64,000 bases of DNA from NCBI RefSeq assembly GCF_009389715.1, contig NC_052400.1, positions 2,914,001-2,978,000 of the forward strand, given 5' to 3'. A program made the translations under genes and the position numbers. Shown here in pieces: positions 12,501 to 24,336 of the stretch. The stretch comes from Phoenix dactylifera. Lineage: Eukaryota > Streptophyta > Magnoliopsida > Arecales > Arecaceae. The notes under the pieces were generated by a model. It was given only the letters and a program-made list of their open reading frames with translations. It searched no databases and had not been told where the DNA came from. The stretch's first letter is position 1; each line of letters begins with the position of its first letter.

Positions 12501-15500
12501 CCTAATTAGAAATGATTGACTTTTAAAGATGCATAGCGCATATTTAAAGGGACGAGCTCTCATCAATGACACTCAGTTTTCTCTTCAACTGCATTATGGA
12601 TGTTATTGACTTGGAAAATCATACGTTACAACTAGCTTTTTGGATTAACTGTAAAAAGAAACTAGAAAACCAGAAGTCAAGATTTTTGACTATTAATGTA
12701 CTTTGTCAATATTTTCTTCCTCTAGCAGTTTTTTCTTATCCCCTTTTCCTTCTTTGATGCTTTTGATGTATTGCATCATGGAATTATGATTTTTTTAGTA
12801 ACATAAATATTTTTACTCAGCTGTGGCCACTTGCTTGTCTTGCCTTGAGTCTTTCTATGAAATTCTGAATTTATGATAAAAAAGACATGCCAGAATTGGT
12901 GATTTAAAGAGCCTTTGCTTTTTTCCTTCTCCCCTTCCATTTGATATTCTCAGAGAAGCAACAGATAGCAAAAAAAAAAAAAACTGTAAATTTCCCTTTC
13001 CAAGTGTCCCTTGAATCTGTCAGACAGCATTTAGCTTTGCTTGTCATTACTGATAGCTCATATTTACTTGGGGAGACTAGGAAGACTAAATGAATGTATG
13101 AATTACCTAGAAATATGAACAGTATCAATCTGACAATCCATTAAGCTCATTTCATCGGTAGACTACTGATTTCTTTGGTACTACTCTTCTTATAATCTCA
13201 TAGCTTTAGCCTTGAAAAAGACAAGTGATGAATATTGTATTTTTGGATGTCATATATAGCTGTTTTTGGATTAAAAAATGCTGAAGTTGATTGTATTGGT
13301 GTGCCTTTTCATTTGGAACATCAGTTTTATTCTAAACTTACTTTTTTTTTGGCAGTTGCACAGCTATGCACCCACTTCAAAATTTTGGAATTACTGTTTT
13401 GAAGGTGAATTGAGTTGCTAAACTATACAGATTGATAACAGTTTGAAATATAAATATCATTCATGTATTGAATTAGACAGGAAAAAAGAAGCTATGCATG
13501 CATGCATAGTTGTAGCATGCCTTCATGATTGAGATCTGAAGCTGATAAAACTCCTGTATTATTAGGGAGCAAATGAACTATATCAATTATTTTCCTGCCT
13601 TTCTTTTTTAATGCACTGGGTTTCGTATTGTTGAATTGCTCATGCAGAAAATTTTTGTTCTAGTGAAAAAGTTGTTCTTACTTTTTTTTTATTGTTCTTG
13701 ATGCCTTCTGTATGTCACTCTTTCAACCCTTGTAATTGGAAAAAAAAATAATCAGTTTTTTAGTCGTCTACCGTTATGCTGGTAAAAGTTCCTTTGAAAT
13801 ATTATAAAATAATTGAAGTAATTGAATTCCTCTTTTAACTTCAGAAATGCTCTATATCAAGAATCATCATCAGCATTCTCTTATTTCTACTTATATGAAT
13901 AATTTCTTTTTCTCATCCTTTTCCTTCCCTAAATAAATCAATCCTCAGATTGGCCTGATTTGGGACGTGGTGGTTTCGGTGATGGAGCAGAGGTCATTCA
14001 AAGGTTTGTAACATGCCATGCATGTAACTGAAACCTGTTTTAGCTTCTATCATAGTCCAGTATGAGGGATCTTATTAATGTTTTTTGTCTTTCTGCTAGT
14101 TGTTTAATATCTTAGCTATTTGTTTAATTTAATGTTCTCTTTCCTTTCTAGTGGTGCTCTGTTTAGTTTTCTTTTGAATTTCCTTTCATATGCATTTGTT
14201 TCATGATTGACTTAGCATGTAAGATCTATATCAGTCTCAAGTGTTGGTTAGTCTATATGCTGAAGAAAGGACATCATTAACTCTTCCCTGCCTTGGTTGT
14301 ATTCTTGCTCTGGCATTTCTATGCCATCTGAAGACACTTGCCAAAGAGGTAGTAACTAGGAAGTGTGCTGATTAAGTCATTATTTAATCAGATAGCAAGA
14401 TTAAAATAGGGTTCCACTATGCTTTCTATCTTTTTTTTAAAAAACAAAAAAACAAAACTAGTTGAGTCTTAGCCTTTATATGCTTCTTGACTTTGTACAT
14501 GGATTATTGAAAGTGTTTGTTAATGTATTCTACTTTAAAAGAAAACAAACTTTTCTTGTCATTAAATCAATTGGTTTGTCAACTTTTTGTTTCTCCAAGT
14601 TTACTTTGCCACCAAAGTTTCTTTTCGTAAATCTATTGATGTCGACAAGAGGCCATAAACTTGGGGCTTTTGTTTTTGGTTTTTCCATTCTATCTTCCTC
14701 TGGCAATAAATTTATAAACATTTCCCTGCCATCTCAAGACACTTGCCAAAGTGGCAGTAACTAGGAAGCGTTCTACTTAAATCATTATCTTATCAGATAG
14801 CAGCATTTGTTAAAATGGAGTTTCATCTTATTTTCTACAAACAAAAAACTTCCATTGAGCCTTTAATGTTTTATTATAATGGGAGGAAGATCATTTTGGT
14901 GTTCTTGAAGCCTGAAGATGACAAGCAAGTTTTAGAGAATTCATGATAAAGAGTGCAACGATTCACTCTCTGTGGAAATGATTCTTTGACCATGCCTGGG
15001 ATGGCTAGACGAATGAAAGTTGTCACTCTTCACAAAAGGTGGTGATTGACATGGGATAATCTTTGGGTGTCCATTTGGTCGGTGGACATGGATCTTTGGT
15101 AATCTGTGATCCTTTGCAAGCTTTTATGACCACATCTAATTGCTTCAACATCAGATATACTGTTGCTAATCAAAACCTGAATTTTACTCTGGAAATGATA
15201 TCACATGCTTAACCTTCTTTTAATCTTCTTCCACCTCATTTTTTCAACATCAGTTATATTATTGCTGATCAAAACCTGATTTTTACTCTGGAAATGATTT
15301 CACACTCTCCATCCTTTTTCTTTCAATCTTCTTCTACCTCATTTTTCTATTCTGGTTCTTTGTTTCCTCTCTTCCTTCATCATTTTTTCTGGAAAGGCCT
15401 GGAGCTGGTACTCTGTCATTTTCTGTGAACCTGTCTCAAAATTAGCATTCCACTCTTTTGATATATTGTTTCTATGGTATCAAATGTGCTTAGGATCATT

Positions 15501-18500
15501 TAGTATTGTCCCTAGATGTCCCAGAACTTTTCCTTCTCTCTTCATGTGTTTGGATTTTTGAATCTCAGTTTTATCTTAGTCATGACTTCTACCTAAGATC
15601 ACATCAATAATTTGGATCTTTGTTTACTTGTTTAGCTGAACTTTGTTCAAGGATATACATGCACTTCAATCAAAATTCTTTTTTGTTATTTTTCCTTGTT
15701 CTATCTAATTTCTATGTTTGGTTTTGCGGAGGTTATTTGGCCTTGTCATTCAAATTTGGTTGAAGGGGGAAATTCGCTATGAGTTTTCTTTTGCAATTTT
15801 TTTCTTCAACTTGCGTACATTATAATCAATATAATTTGTTCTTTTATTATTTTTCTCCCAGGGAAGGATTGATGTCCTACAAGCAGTTCATCCAAGAGCT
15901 TGAAGATGATATTTTACCTGCTGAAGCTGAGCGCAGGTATCTAAAATAGAGCACAGCTGATATTATCTAATAATTTGATGTATTTCATGCAGTCATTTGG
16001 ATTTACGTTCTCATTATTGTTTTAGTTAGTCTATTGCCGGTATTGGCTGTTATTCTACACGGTCTGATGATATAAGGCTGTATTCTTTTAATTTACTATA
16101 TACTTGAAATTTGTCATGATTGTGTAGGTATGAGGAGTACAGGTCAGAGTACATTTCAACTCAGAAACGTACTTATTTCGACACTCACAAGGATGAAGAA
16201 TGGTACTGTTACCTTTGGTCATAATATATTTTCCTGATTATGGTTGCAGATTTTTACCTATAGTGCTCTTTTTTTCTAGTTGCATGTCTTTTGAAGTGTT
16301 ACCTAATGTATCTTGACTCCTTTGGGTGTAGGCTGAAAGACAAATATCATCCGACCAACTTAGTGACGGTTATCGAAAGGTTAGTTGTTGGTATACATGT
16401 CTGTGGTGTAATCTGGTATAAGGATTGTTGATCATTTGGAAGATGATTTCTACCCCATGCCATATTGTATGCTGACTTATATAGTTCTTACTGCATTCTA
16501 TCCTCTTTATGTAATTTTCCTGCTAATCATGCTTCTTGAACGCTATCTCTACAGGCGGAATGAACGTGCAAGATCAACTGCAAAGGAATTCTTGCTTGAT
16601 CTGCAGAGTGGAACATTGGACCTGTAAGATGTTTCTTTGCAGTCCTAGTTTTTGGTTGCCCATTCATTTTCTTGGTTTGACCCTTCTGTGCTTATCTCCT
16701 ATGGCATGCAGGGGCCCAGGATTAACAGCCCCAGTAGTAAGCAAATCTGGAAATGGTAGTGATCCAAACTCTGAGGATGAAATGGACTCTAGTGGCAAAA
16801 GGAGAAGGCATGGTAGGGGCCCAGCAAAAGAAAATGATCTGCTTTCAGCTGCTCCCAGAGCTCATCCAGTTAGTTCTGAACCACGGAGAATTCAAATTGA
16901 CATAGAACAAGCTCAGGCGCTGGTCCGTAAACTTGACACTGAGAAGGGTATTGAGGACAATGTTCTATCCAGCAGTGATCATGATAAATTGGATGGAGAG
17001 AAATCCCATGGTGGATCTATGGGGCCAATTATAATAATACGAGGCCTGACTACCGTCAAGGGTCTCGAGGGTTTTGAGCTGTTGGATACCCTAATTACTT
17101 ATTTGTGGCGTGTCCATGGTGTAGATTACTATGGCATGTCTGAGACAAATGAAGCCAAGGGACTCCGGCATGTGAGAGCTGACAGTAAGAGCTTTGATGG
17201 ATCTAATACCAGTGGAGCTGATTGGGAGAACAAACTTGATTCATTCTGGCAGGAAAGACTGCATGGGCGGGATCCCCTGGAAATTTTGACAGCCAAGGAT
17301 AAAATTGATGCAGCAGCAGTTGAGGCTCTGGATCCTCATGTGCGGAAAATAAGAGATGAAAAATATGGTTGGAAGTATGGCTGTGGAGCCAAGGGCTGCA
17401 CAAAGCTTTTCCATGCTGCTGAGTTTGTTCATAAGCATCTTAGACTCAAACACCCTGACCTCGTGATGGAGCTGACCTCAAAAGTCCGGGAAGATCTGTA
17501 TTTTCAAAATTATTTGAAGTATGTTAACCGATAACATCTTGTAACAGGACTAGAAAATTATGATTGGATTATTGAAAAAGAATATGCTAGTCATTTGTCT
17601 CTTTCTCCACTGCAGTGATCCAAGCGCACCTGGTGGAACGCCTGTCATGCAGCAATCTGCACCGGTAGGACTCCTTTTGTGAGTAACAATGCTATTTGGG
17701 CATTTGACTCTTGCACACACAAGTCCTTCACTTGTATGCTTTTCTAGTAATCCTGAACATCTATCCTTAAGATGCCTTCAGGATGCCCTTAACAGTACGA
17801 GTTACATTTGCAACTTGACTTCTGGTGCATCTTGTTGGGTGCAGGACTTTCAAATATATCTTCCTCTGGTTGTTCAAGTTGCATATTATATTTTAGGTCA
17901 AATAACAGTAAATGGTCTTTGAATATTTTTCTGAAATAGCTTATATTTGTTTTTAACATATTTTATATTAATGATATTGTAATCAGAATTTGAGCTGTTT
18001 GGACTTTTTCTCTGTATTGACTGTGCACAAGCTGTCTGAGGTTACTGCATTTGTAGTTCAGAGACCTCAGCAGTGCAATATTAAAATTACAAGATGGTAT
18101 GCAGAAACAAAATATTTAGGCATCTGAAGTAGCAACTTGTAGTATATAATGCAGTTAAAAGTCTGCCGAAATGGAACAGCATCTAGAAGTTTGTCCAACA
18201 ATGACTGGCAGCTGTTATAAAGCACTCGTGAGATGGGATGTGTATCTCAAAGGTTCTATCTGGGAGTTCTGAATTTTGATATTTTATATCTCTTCACCAT
18301 TGGAAATTACAAGATTGAGGTTCTATATCCTCCGGGTTTTTCCTATTTTGATTGTTTTGCTTTCTCCTTTGTGATTGGATGCCACATTCTTTTGTTTCAA
18401 ACTGTCAATTTGTGCAGAACATAGTCATTTTATTAGAGAGAAATGTTGTATTCTCATGGAACTTTATCATCTGGTAAACAGCGGACCTATATTGTGTGAT

Positions 18501-21500
18501 AGGTAAAACTTTATCACCTGTTGAAATTTCAGTCTTGTGAAATGATTGACAACAGTACATTTCTTTCATTTTGTGTTTTCTTAATCCAGTCTGGTGTTTG
18601 GACTTTTAGTCCTTCTATTTCTTTATTTCTTTTTATTTTTATTATCTTCTGAAATATAATTCACAGAATTATCTGTGGCTATGCTTTGTCCTTTAATTAT
18701 TTCCTCTTATGTGACCTGTATGCACATACATATAAATAAAAGGAACCAATGCTTAGAACTGTAACATGCTCTTGCGTGGCATGTACAAAATACCTGTTTC
18801 TTGTAATTGACTGTGCCTGGGTGCACTTATCCTTGCTGTATTACTGCACTTTTTTGCAGAAGGTCAAGGCACCAAGACGCAGACCAGTTTTAGAAAACCG
18901 TCTTAGAGATGAACGTGGCAACCGTAGGGAGCATGACAGGGCTGATAGAGATGACGACAGATATGATAGGGCTGATCACTCACCATCTCATGATGCAAAT
19001 GGTGCGCCGGAAGGGAGGAGCCATGATGAAACAATGTTTGACGCATTTGGTGTACAAGGGCTGCATGGAGGTCCTTTTCCTGCCGATGTGCCCCCTCCAC
19101 CAGTATTGATGCCTGTACCTGGTGCTGGGTAAGTCAATAGTTTGTAGAGTTCCATATGCACCTACCTGATATTTCCTTCACTGTTATCATCCGGTATTTT
19201 TTGTAGTCCATTGGGACCTTTTGTTCCTGCCCCACCAGAAGTTGCTATGCGCATGCTGAGAGAGCAGGGTGGTCCATCGTCATTTGAAGCAAATGGTGGC
19301 CCTCGTGGTAGGAAAGGATGGCTTAGTCCCCAAGTGGGTGGTTCGGCGCCAATTCTTGCTGCACCTCCAGCATTTCGACACGATCCTCGTCGCATTCGAA
19401 GGTTATTGCTGCTTCATAAAAATATAACGACCTGCAATCGATCATGCTCTTTTAATTAACCACATACAGAGTCCTGTGATGGGTTGATAATGATATAGAC
19501 TGCATATGTCAGGCTTATTCTAGACAAACGAGATTATAGGTTGTGTACGACTGCAACTTGATGTAGTCAATGCCTAGAAAGCATACGGATGTAATAACAT
19601 TAACTGTTTATAAATAGAGGTTTGAAGACTAGTTAATTGATATGGGAAATTCCAGTTAGGATTGTTAGGTCTTTTATAGGTTTTGGTAGGGTAGTGAGCT
19701 CCGGATGAACAAATGAATATAACCTCTGTAGCACATCCATTTCTTGCTGTATGTTTGCAGATTTTGTGATTGTATTTTGCAAGTATTGGCCACAAAGTGT
19801 GGATGTAAAAGCCATTTATTTATTCATTGTTTATTGGTTTCTTCAAGTCCTCTTTCCAGTCCAACAACAAACTGCAGAAAAACATCTTGATGGGTATTAA
19901 TGTAGGTAGTAGTTGTACCAATATTATAGAGTGTGCTAGTTTTCCAAGTGGACAAGTCTATGCGTGTGTTATTTTGACTTTCCTCAGGAAAGAAATCTAT
20001 AAAGGGCTTTATTGAGTATTGGTTTCTTAGAATAGGAAGGATTTATAAGAATACTTGTACTCATCAGGTGTGCTTAAGTTACTCCTGGGTGTTCGCTGCT
20101 TTCTTGCATGTTGCAAAACTTAGAAATAAGATCATGATGGTTGAAAATTGAAACAATAATTTATCTGGGAAGATTGGAGCAAACATATTAAAACAAAAAA
20201 AATATTGAGAAAATATAATGGTTGACTCACAGTCTTCATCGGCTCAGACAAGCTTATGATGGGGTATCAAGAACTGAAATTTGGTGGGCTCTAGGAGAGA
20301 TGTGCGTGAACAATAAATTGAAATTATCGAGGAGTGTTAGCAGTATATGTGACACAACTAGTGCAGTCTTTGTTGTGGGCTTATACTGTGGACTGGCTAT
20401 AAGTCCATGTCTTTTTACACCAGTTATAGATGGATCAGCTGCTAATAGTTGGGAGGATGTACCATGGTGTATGCTATTTGTAGAGAAGAGGACAAGATCA
20501 AATGCTAAATTGGATCCTTGAAGGGATATCTTTGACCACAGGGGTTTAAATATCAGTAGAATTTGATAATAAGAGTATGGGATGTAACTGTGGTGAAAAG
20601 GGAAATAAAATTGAAGTTCAAGTCAAAATTGATGGACAAAAAATCGTTGCAGTGTTTGATTTCTGTAGCTAGGACTATTGTGCAAAAAGAGATTAAGATG
20701 AAGACGGATGTAATAGAATTGGAGTTGGATTTTCTGGCATTCTGCAATCGATGTACACCTTGACAATTTGGGGAAGGATTCTATAAAATGGCAATGAGAT
20801 CCACAACATTGTTTGGTTCAGAATGTCGGGCAGTAAAGAGGGTAAAAAGTGCACAATAGTGTCACAAAAATCGAGAATAATGCGATTGTTTGTGGTAAAT
20901 CTAGGATGAATATATTGTGCCGCGACCGAATGAGCAAATCTTGGGAGTTGCATCAATCGAGGGCTAAGCAATGGGAGTAATCATTGAGATGGTTTGAGTA
21001 TGTGCAATGAAGAATTAGATGGCTAGAGCAAGGAAGAGTACTAGAATGTGAACAATTTTGGGAGACGAACAATTGTGCGAAGGTGTTTGAAAAAGCTTGC
21101 AGTAACTTCAGAGGAAGCCTAAGAGTGATCAGCAAATGTGGATCGTTAAAGCAGATATTAGTAGCAGTTGGGCAAATAGGTGAAAAAGGACTTGATGGGT
21201 ATGGTCACAATTGGGCAAGTGGATGCTAAATACTGGAACCAACTTTTCTCTCATAATTAGTAGCAGTTGTAATTGGTTTACTAACTACATGTATACATAT
21301 CTCTCCTTTTTTTTTGGGACAAAAGTCACATATTAGTGTTTCATTGCTTTCTATGCATTTCTTGTGTTTTGTAATTTGGTAGTGTGAGTCTTGAGCCTGA
21401 ATAAAACGGTTGAGGGTTGACAACATATCATAAAAGCATGTTAAACTTTGATGTTGAATCAAATTTGGCATTTGTAAATGTCATGTGGTCCTCGGCATCT

Positions 21501-22064
21501 GGTAGTTGTCAGAAGGATATAAAAACTTAAGGTAACAATAAAGGGGCCCTCAATTGGACAGCGTGGTGGATGTGGATTTATAAACCTGACCAAATAGTTG
21601 TGACAATGCTAGATGGTTATGGTAAGATGTTGCTATATTTGTTTCTCGGCAGCAAATTCTTAACCTGAATCTAAGATATGTTTATTAAGGTTTTGGCTTT
21701 ATGTGCATAAGATGCAGCCGTTATTCTAAATTCTGGTTTCTAATTTATTAAATATGTTATTGTATTTTTTTGTATTTATTTTAATACTTAATTTGAATAT
21801 AGATGGTGGTGTTCCTAAATACTAATATGCTTTCTTATTTCTGAATAACATCTATCATGTAGTTTGAACAATTCTTTGTTAACTATTGTTATATTTTATA
21901 TCGGCATTATATACTTTAAAAGCATTTTTCCAATCCTATGTGCTCTTTAACTACCTGCTTCTTTCTATATGCATGCTCATCTGATCCTGTCTTTTGATTG
22001 CAGCTACCAAGACCTTGATGCCCCAGAGGATGAAGTTACTGTTATAGACTACAGGAGCTTGTAG
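9592..22064 (+). CDS. SE: SERRATE zinc-finger protein (ARS2 homologue)
   Basis: Twelve exons: 9592-10028, 10190-10293, 13949-14003, 15862-15936, 16128-16202, 16332-16379, 16555-16623, 16712-17518, 17616-17664, 18860-19128, 19207-19401 and 22004-22064. All are GT-AG and in phase, giving 747 residues; Arabidopsis SE has 720. The N-terminus (about 1-180) is rich in Arg, Asp and Pro with RS-like runs. A helical SE/ARS2 core follows, with DWPDLGRGGFGDGAEVIQR and YRSEYISTQKRTYFDTHK. The C2H2 finger uses C512, C517, H530 and H535 (CGAKGC...HKHLRLKH). The tail is Gly/Pro-rich and ends DEVTVIDYRSL, the conserved C-terminus. Family role: nuclear partner of DCL1 and HYL1 in pri-miRNA processing, and of the cap-binding complex in splicing and RNA decay. 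Introns 2, 3 and 11 are long and carry repeats. Confidence 0.95.
11100..11600 (-). mobile_element. Possible LTR-retrotransposon remnant in SERRATE intron 2
   Basis: At about 11371-11383 the text GGCTTTGATATCATTTG resembles a reversed primer-binding site for initiator tRNA-Met (GGCTCTGATACCA). It is followed by TGCAACGACCCAAGACCTAG, which has the look of an LTR edge. This suggests a minus-strand LTR element remnant. I could not find the second LTR, a target duplication or any coding domain, so limits are approximate. Confidence 0.3.
14318..14845. repeat. Direct duplication of ~115 bp in SERRATE intron 3
   Basis: The sequence around 14325-14435 (CATCTGAAGACACTTGCCAA, then AGTAACTAGGAAG and ATCAGATAGCA) recurs at about 14730-14840 with moderate divergence. 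The copies are about 400 bp apart in the same orientation. They are noncoding. Confidence 0.6.
15127..15345. repeat. Tandem duplication of ~110 bp in SERRATE intron 3
   Basis: TCAACATCAG followed by ATCAAAACCTGA and TTTACTCTGGAAATGAT occurs at about 15147-15205 and again at about 15243-15305, then ends with similar pyrimidine-rich text. This is a diverged head-to-tail duplication inside the intron. Confidence 0.6.
20225..21180 (+). mobile_element. Decayed RTE-like LINE reverse-transcriptase remnant in SERRATE intron 11
   Basis: Several stretches in shifting frames read like the reverse transcriptase of RTE/BovB-type plant LINEs. Near 20245 there is RQAYDGVSRTEIWWAL (usual EKAYDRVPREVIWWAL). 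Near 20385 there is YCGLAISPCLFTPVIDG, then EDVPWCMLF, after which the FADD motif is lost. Near 20775 there is FYKMAMRSTTLFGSECRAVK, and near 20985 LRWFEYVQ. The order matches the family. Frameshifts and stops show it is long dead. Ends, tail and target duplication could not be placed. Confidence 0.65.
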
Positions 22065-24336
22065 ACTTTTCATTTGCTGTTATACTTTGGAAGCATATTT
22101 GTACCATAATCGAGTATGTGCTCAAAATCATGCCTGTAGTCTTATTGCAATTGACTTTGTTTAATGAATTGATGCACGTTTGTACCATAGGTATATGAGA
22201 CCCTTTGGTCATGCTCTTGTTTGTTGCAGGAAGAGGTGACATTAATAAATGAATTTGATCAGGATGCTTGGTGTGTTTGCATATGGAATACCAAATATGT
22301 GCATTGTCAGATCATATAACCATTTCTTCCTTTTTAGTCAGTTTTCCAACTTGGCTGTGACCCTGAACACTTGAATGCTGTTGTTTTGAGTAACATAAAG
22401 GGCGGCCAATGCAAGAGCTGCCCATCATTGCAGGATCCGGGAAATATCATGTATGCAGCCGTACTTCCATGTGTTTCTATATTTTGAACCTGCAATCTTG
22501 AGATCATAGTGAAGCAATCATATTGTTGCGATTTAAAACCTCTACCGTCTCATTTCATGCACCTTGAATTTCAGCTCAGATAGTTTGCTAATGATCTTGA
22601 TACTAACAGGTTTGAATGCAAGTACTAGTCTACGGATAAATCTATGAGGGTGGATGCATGATATTAATAGGGATGAATCAATCATATGTTCATGGAAATT
22701 CTTCTCTGGATCTTCTATAATATGGCCCTTTCAACTGGAGCTGTGGTATCTTGTCATAAGGATGGTTCCAGACTGGAGGTTTTGTTGTTTTGTGCTACAG
22801 TATTAGCCAGTTTGCTTGCTGGTTGCCTTATGTATATTTGTGCGTATATATCACAAAGCTGATGAGCTGATTCAAGGAGCTAAATGAACAAGCTCAAAAG
22901 CTTGTGGGCATATTCATTTGTTGCATGCATGATTTAAAGTTCTTCAGAAACTAGTTTCATGAGATTTAGGCACAAAAGGTCAATTCAAGTGCAAAACTAG
23001 CATGCTAACCGCAACTCACAAGATCACAAGTGAATAGGATTTTTTTGGAGATGTATGAAATGTTTTGCTATGCTTTGCAGATCTCTCATAGAAATTCGAC
23101 AGAATTCAACTAATAGTTCATTCATTCTCAATTCAGTTATTATTTCCACCATGGATTTAAGCAGAGTTAATCAATGTGATCTTTCACCATGCACCGGCAA
23201 TAGAAGTACAAAGAATCTGCTATGCCTATGATGAATACTTCCATCAACCAGCCGGAGGCGATATAAGCCTTCTTGCAGGGTCTCAATGCTTTCCAAAATT
23301 CATACTATGCGTTTTAAAGTGCTATATTGCTCACTACATCTGGCTTGGATGAATGTTGGTGTTCTTAAACAGAATAGCAACCTGCGTGCTGCACTACTGC
23401 TAGGTATTCCTCGACCTTAAGCACGGTGTCATCTTCTTGGCCCGGGGAATTCTGGTGTTCTCTACCTGTAAACTGCAATTACTATTTCAACTGAATTATT
23501 TCAAAAAAATGTTTCACTTGAAGGCTTGAAGTAACTTTTTAAAACTCAAGCAATAATTCTTTTCTAGAGCCAATGCTTAGTACTTTAGATCAAGATTCAT
23601 TCGACATTTTTGAAGATACCAATATATCTACTGGTAATGTAAGTATGGGCGAGTAAATCACAGCCATCCTAAGTCTCTACCTGTAAACTGCAATTACTAT
23701 TTCAACTGAATTATTTCAAAAAAATGTTTCACTTGAAGGCTTGAAGTAACTTTTTAAAACTCGAGCAATAATTCTTTTCTAGAGCCAATGCTTAGTACTT
23801 TAGACCAAGATTCATTCGACATTTTTGAAGATACCAATATGTCTACTGGTAATGTAAGTATGGGCGAGTAAATCACAGCCAACCTACCATACGTGGACAA
23901 CTATTCAAGTTATAAAACCCACAAAAATATCATAACGTGTTTGAAGAAAATTTTGACTTTTCTTGAATTTATCTTCTAAATTATGGAGCATATAATCTTA
24001 TTTATAAAGTATGGATTTCTGTTTTTTGGCCTGATGCTGGATAATTTCAATGGACTTTCTGTAAAAGCGCGCTAATGTTCACATCATGTACGCTTGAATA
24101 TTATGAAAACCATACAATTAAAGATATTAATTATTAGAGAAATAATGACTTTAGAAGCGAGGGTCCGAGGGCAGGCCGATATGACCTTGAAAAACCTCTG
24201 CGCTTCTCCTCTCCCTCTACTCCTTCCGACCTGAGTTCTCTCCCGGGCATTATTCCCCTTCCGCTCCCTCCCGTCCGTTCGCGACTTTGATGGAAGCTGC
24301 GCTGCGTCGGCAGCGGCAGCGGCGGCGATTCCTTTA
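22065..24336. other. 3' region of SERRATE and intergenic space
   Basis: This 2.3-kb stretch holds the SERRATE 3' untranslated region on its left and AT-rich noncoding DNA. The only structure I recognised is a 215-bp tandem duplication at 23459-23884. The last 150 bp are GC-rich and form the 5' leader of the metal-transporter gene. Confidence 0.5.
23459..23884. repeat. Recent 215-bp tandem duplication
   Basis: The segment beginning TCTCTACCTGTAAACTGC at 23459 repeats at 23674 with only a few base differences, and the second copy ends near 23884 after AATCACAGCC. The period is 215 bp. The high identity suggests a recent duplication. It is noncoding. Confidence 0.9.
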
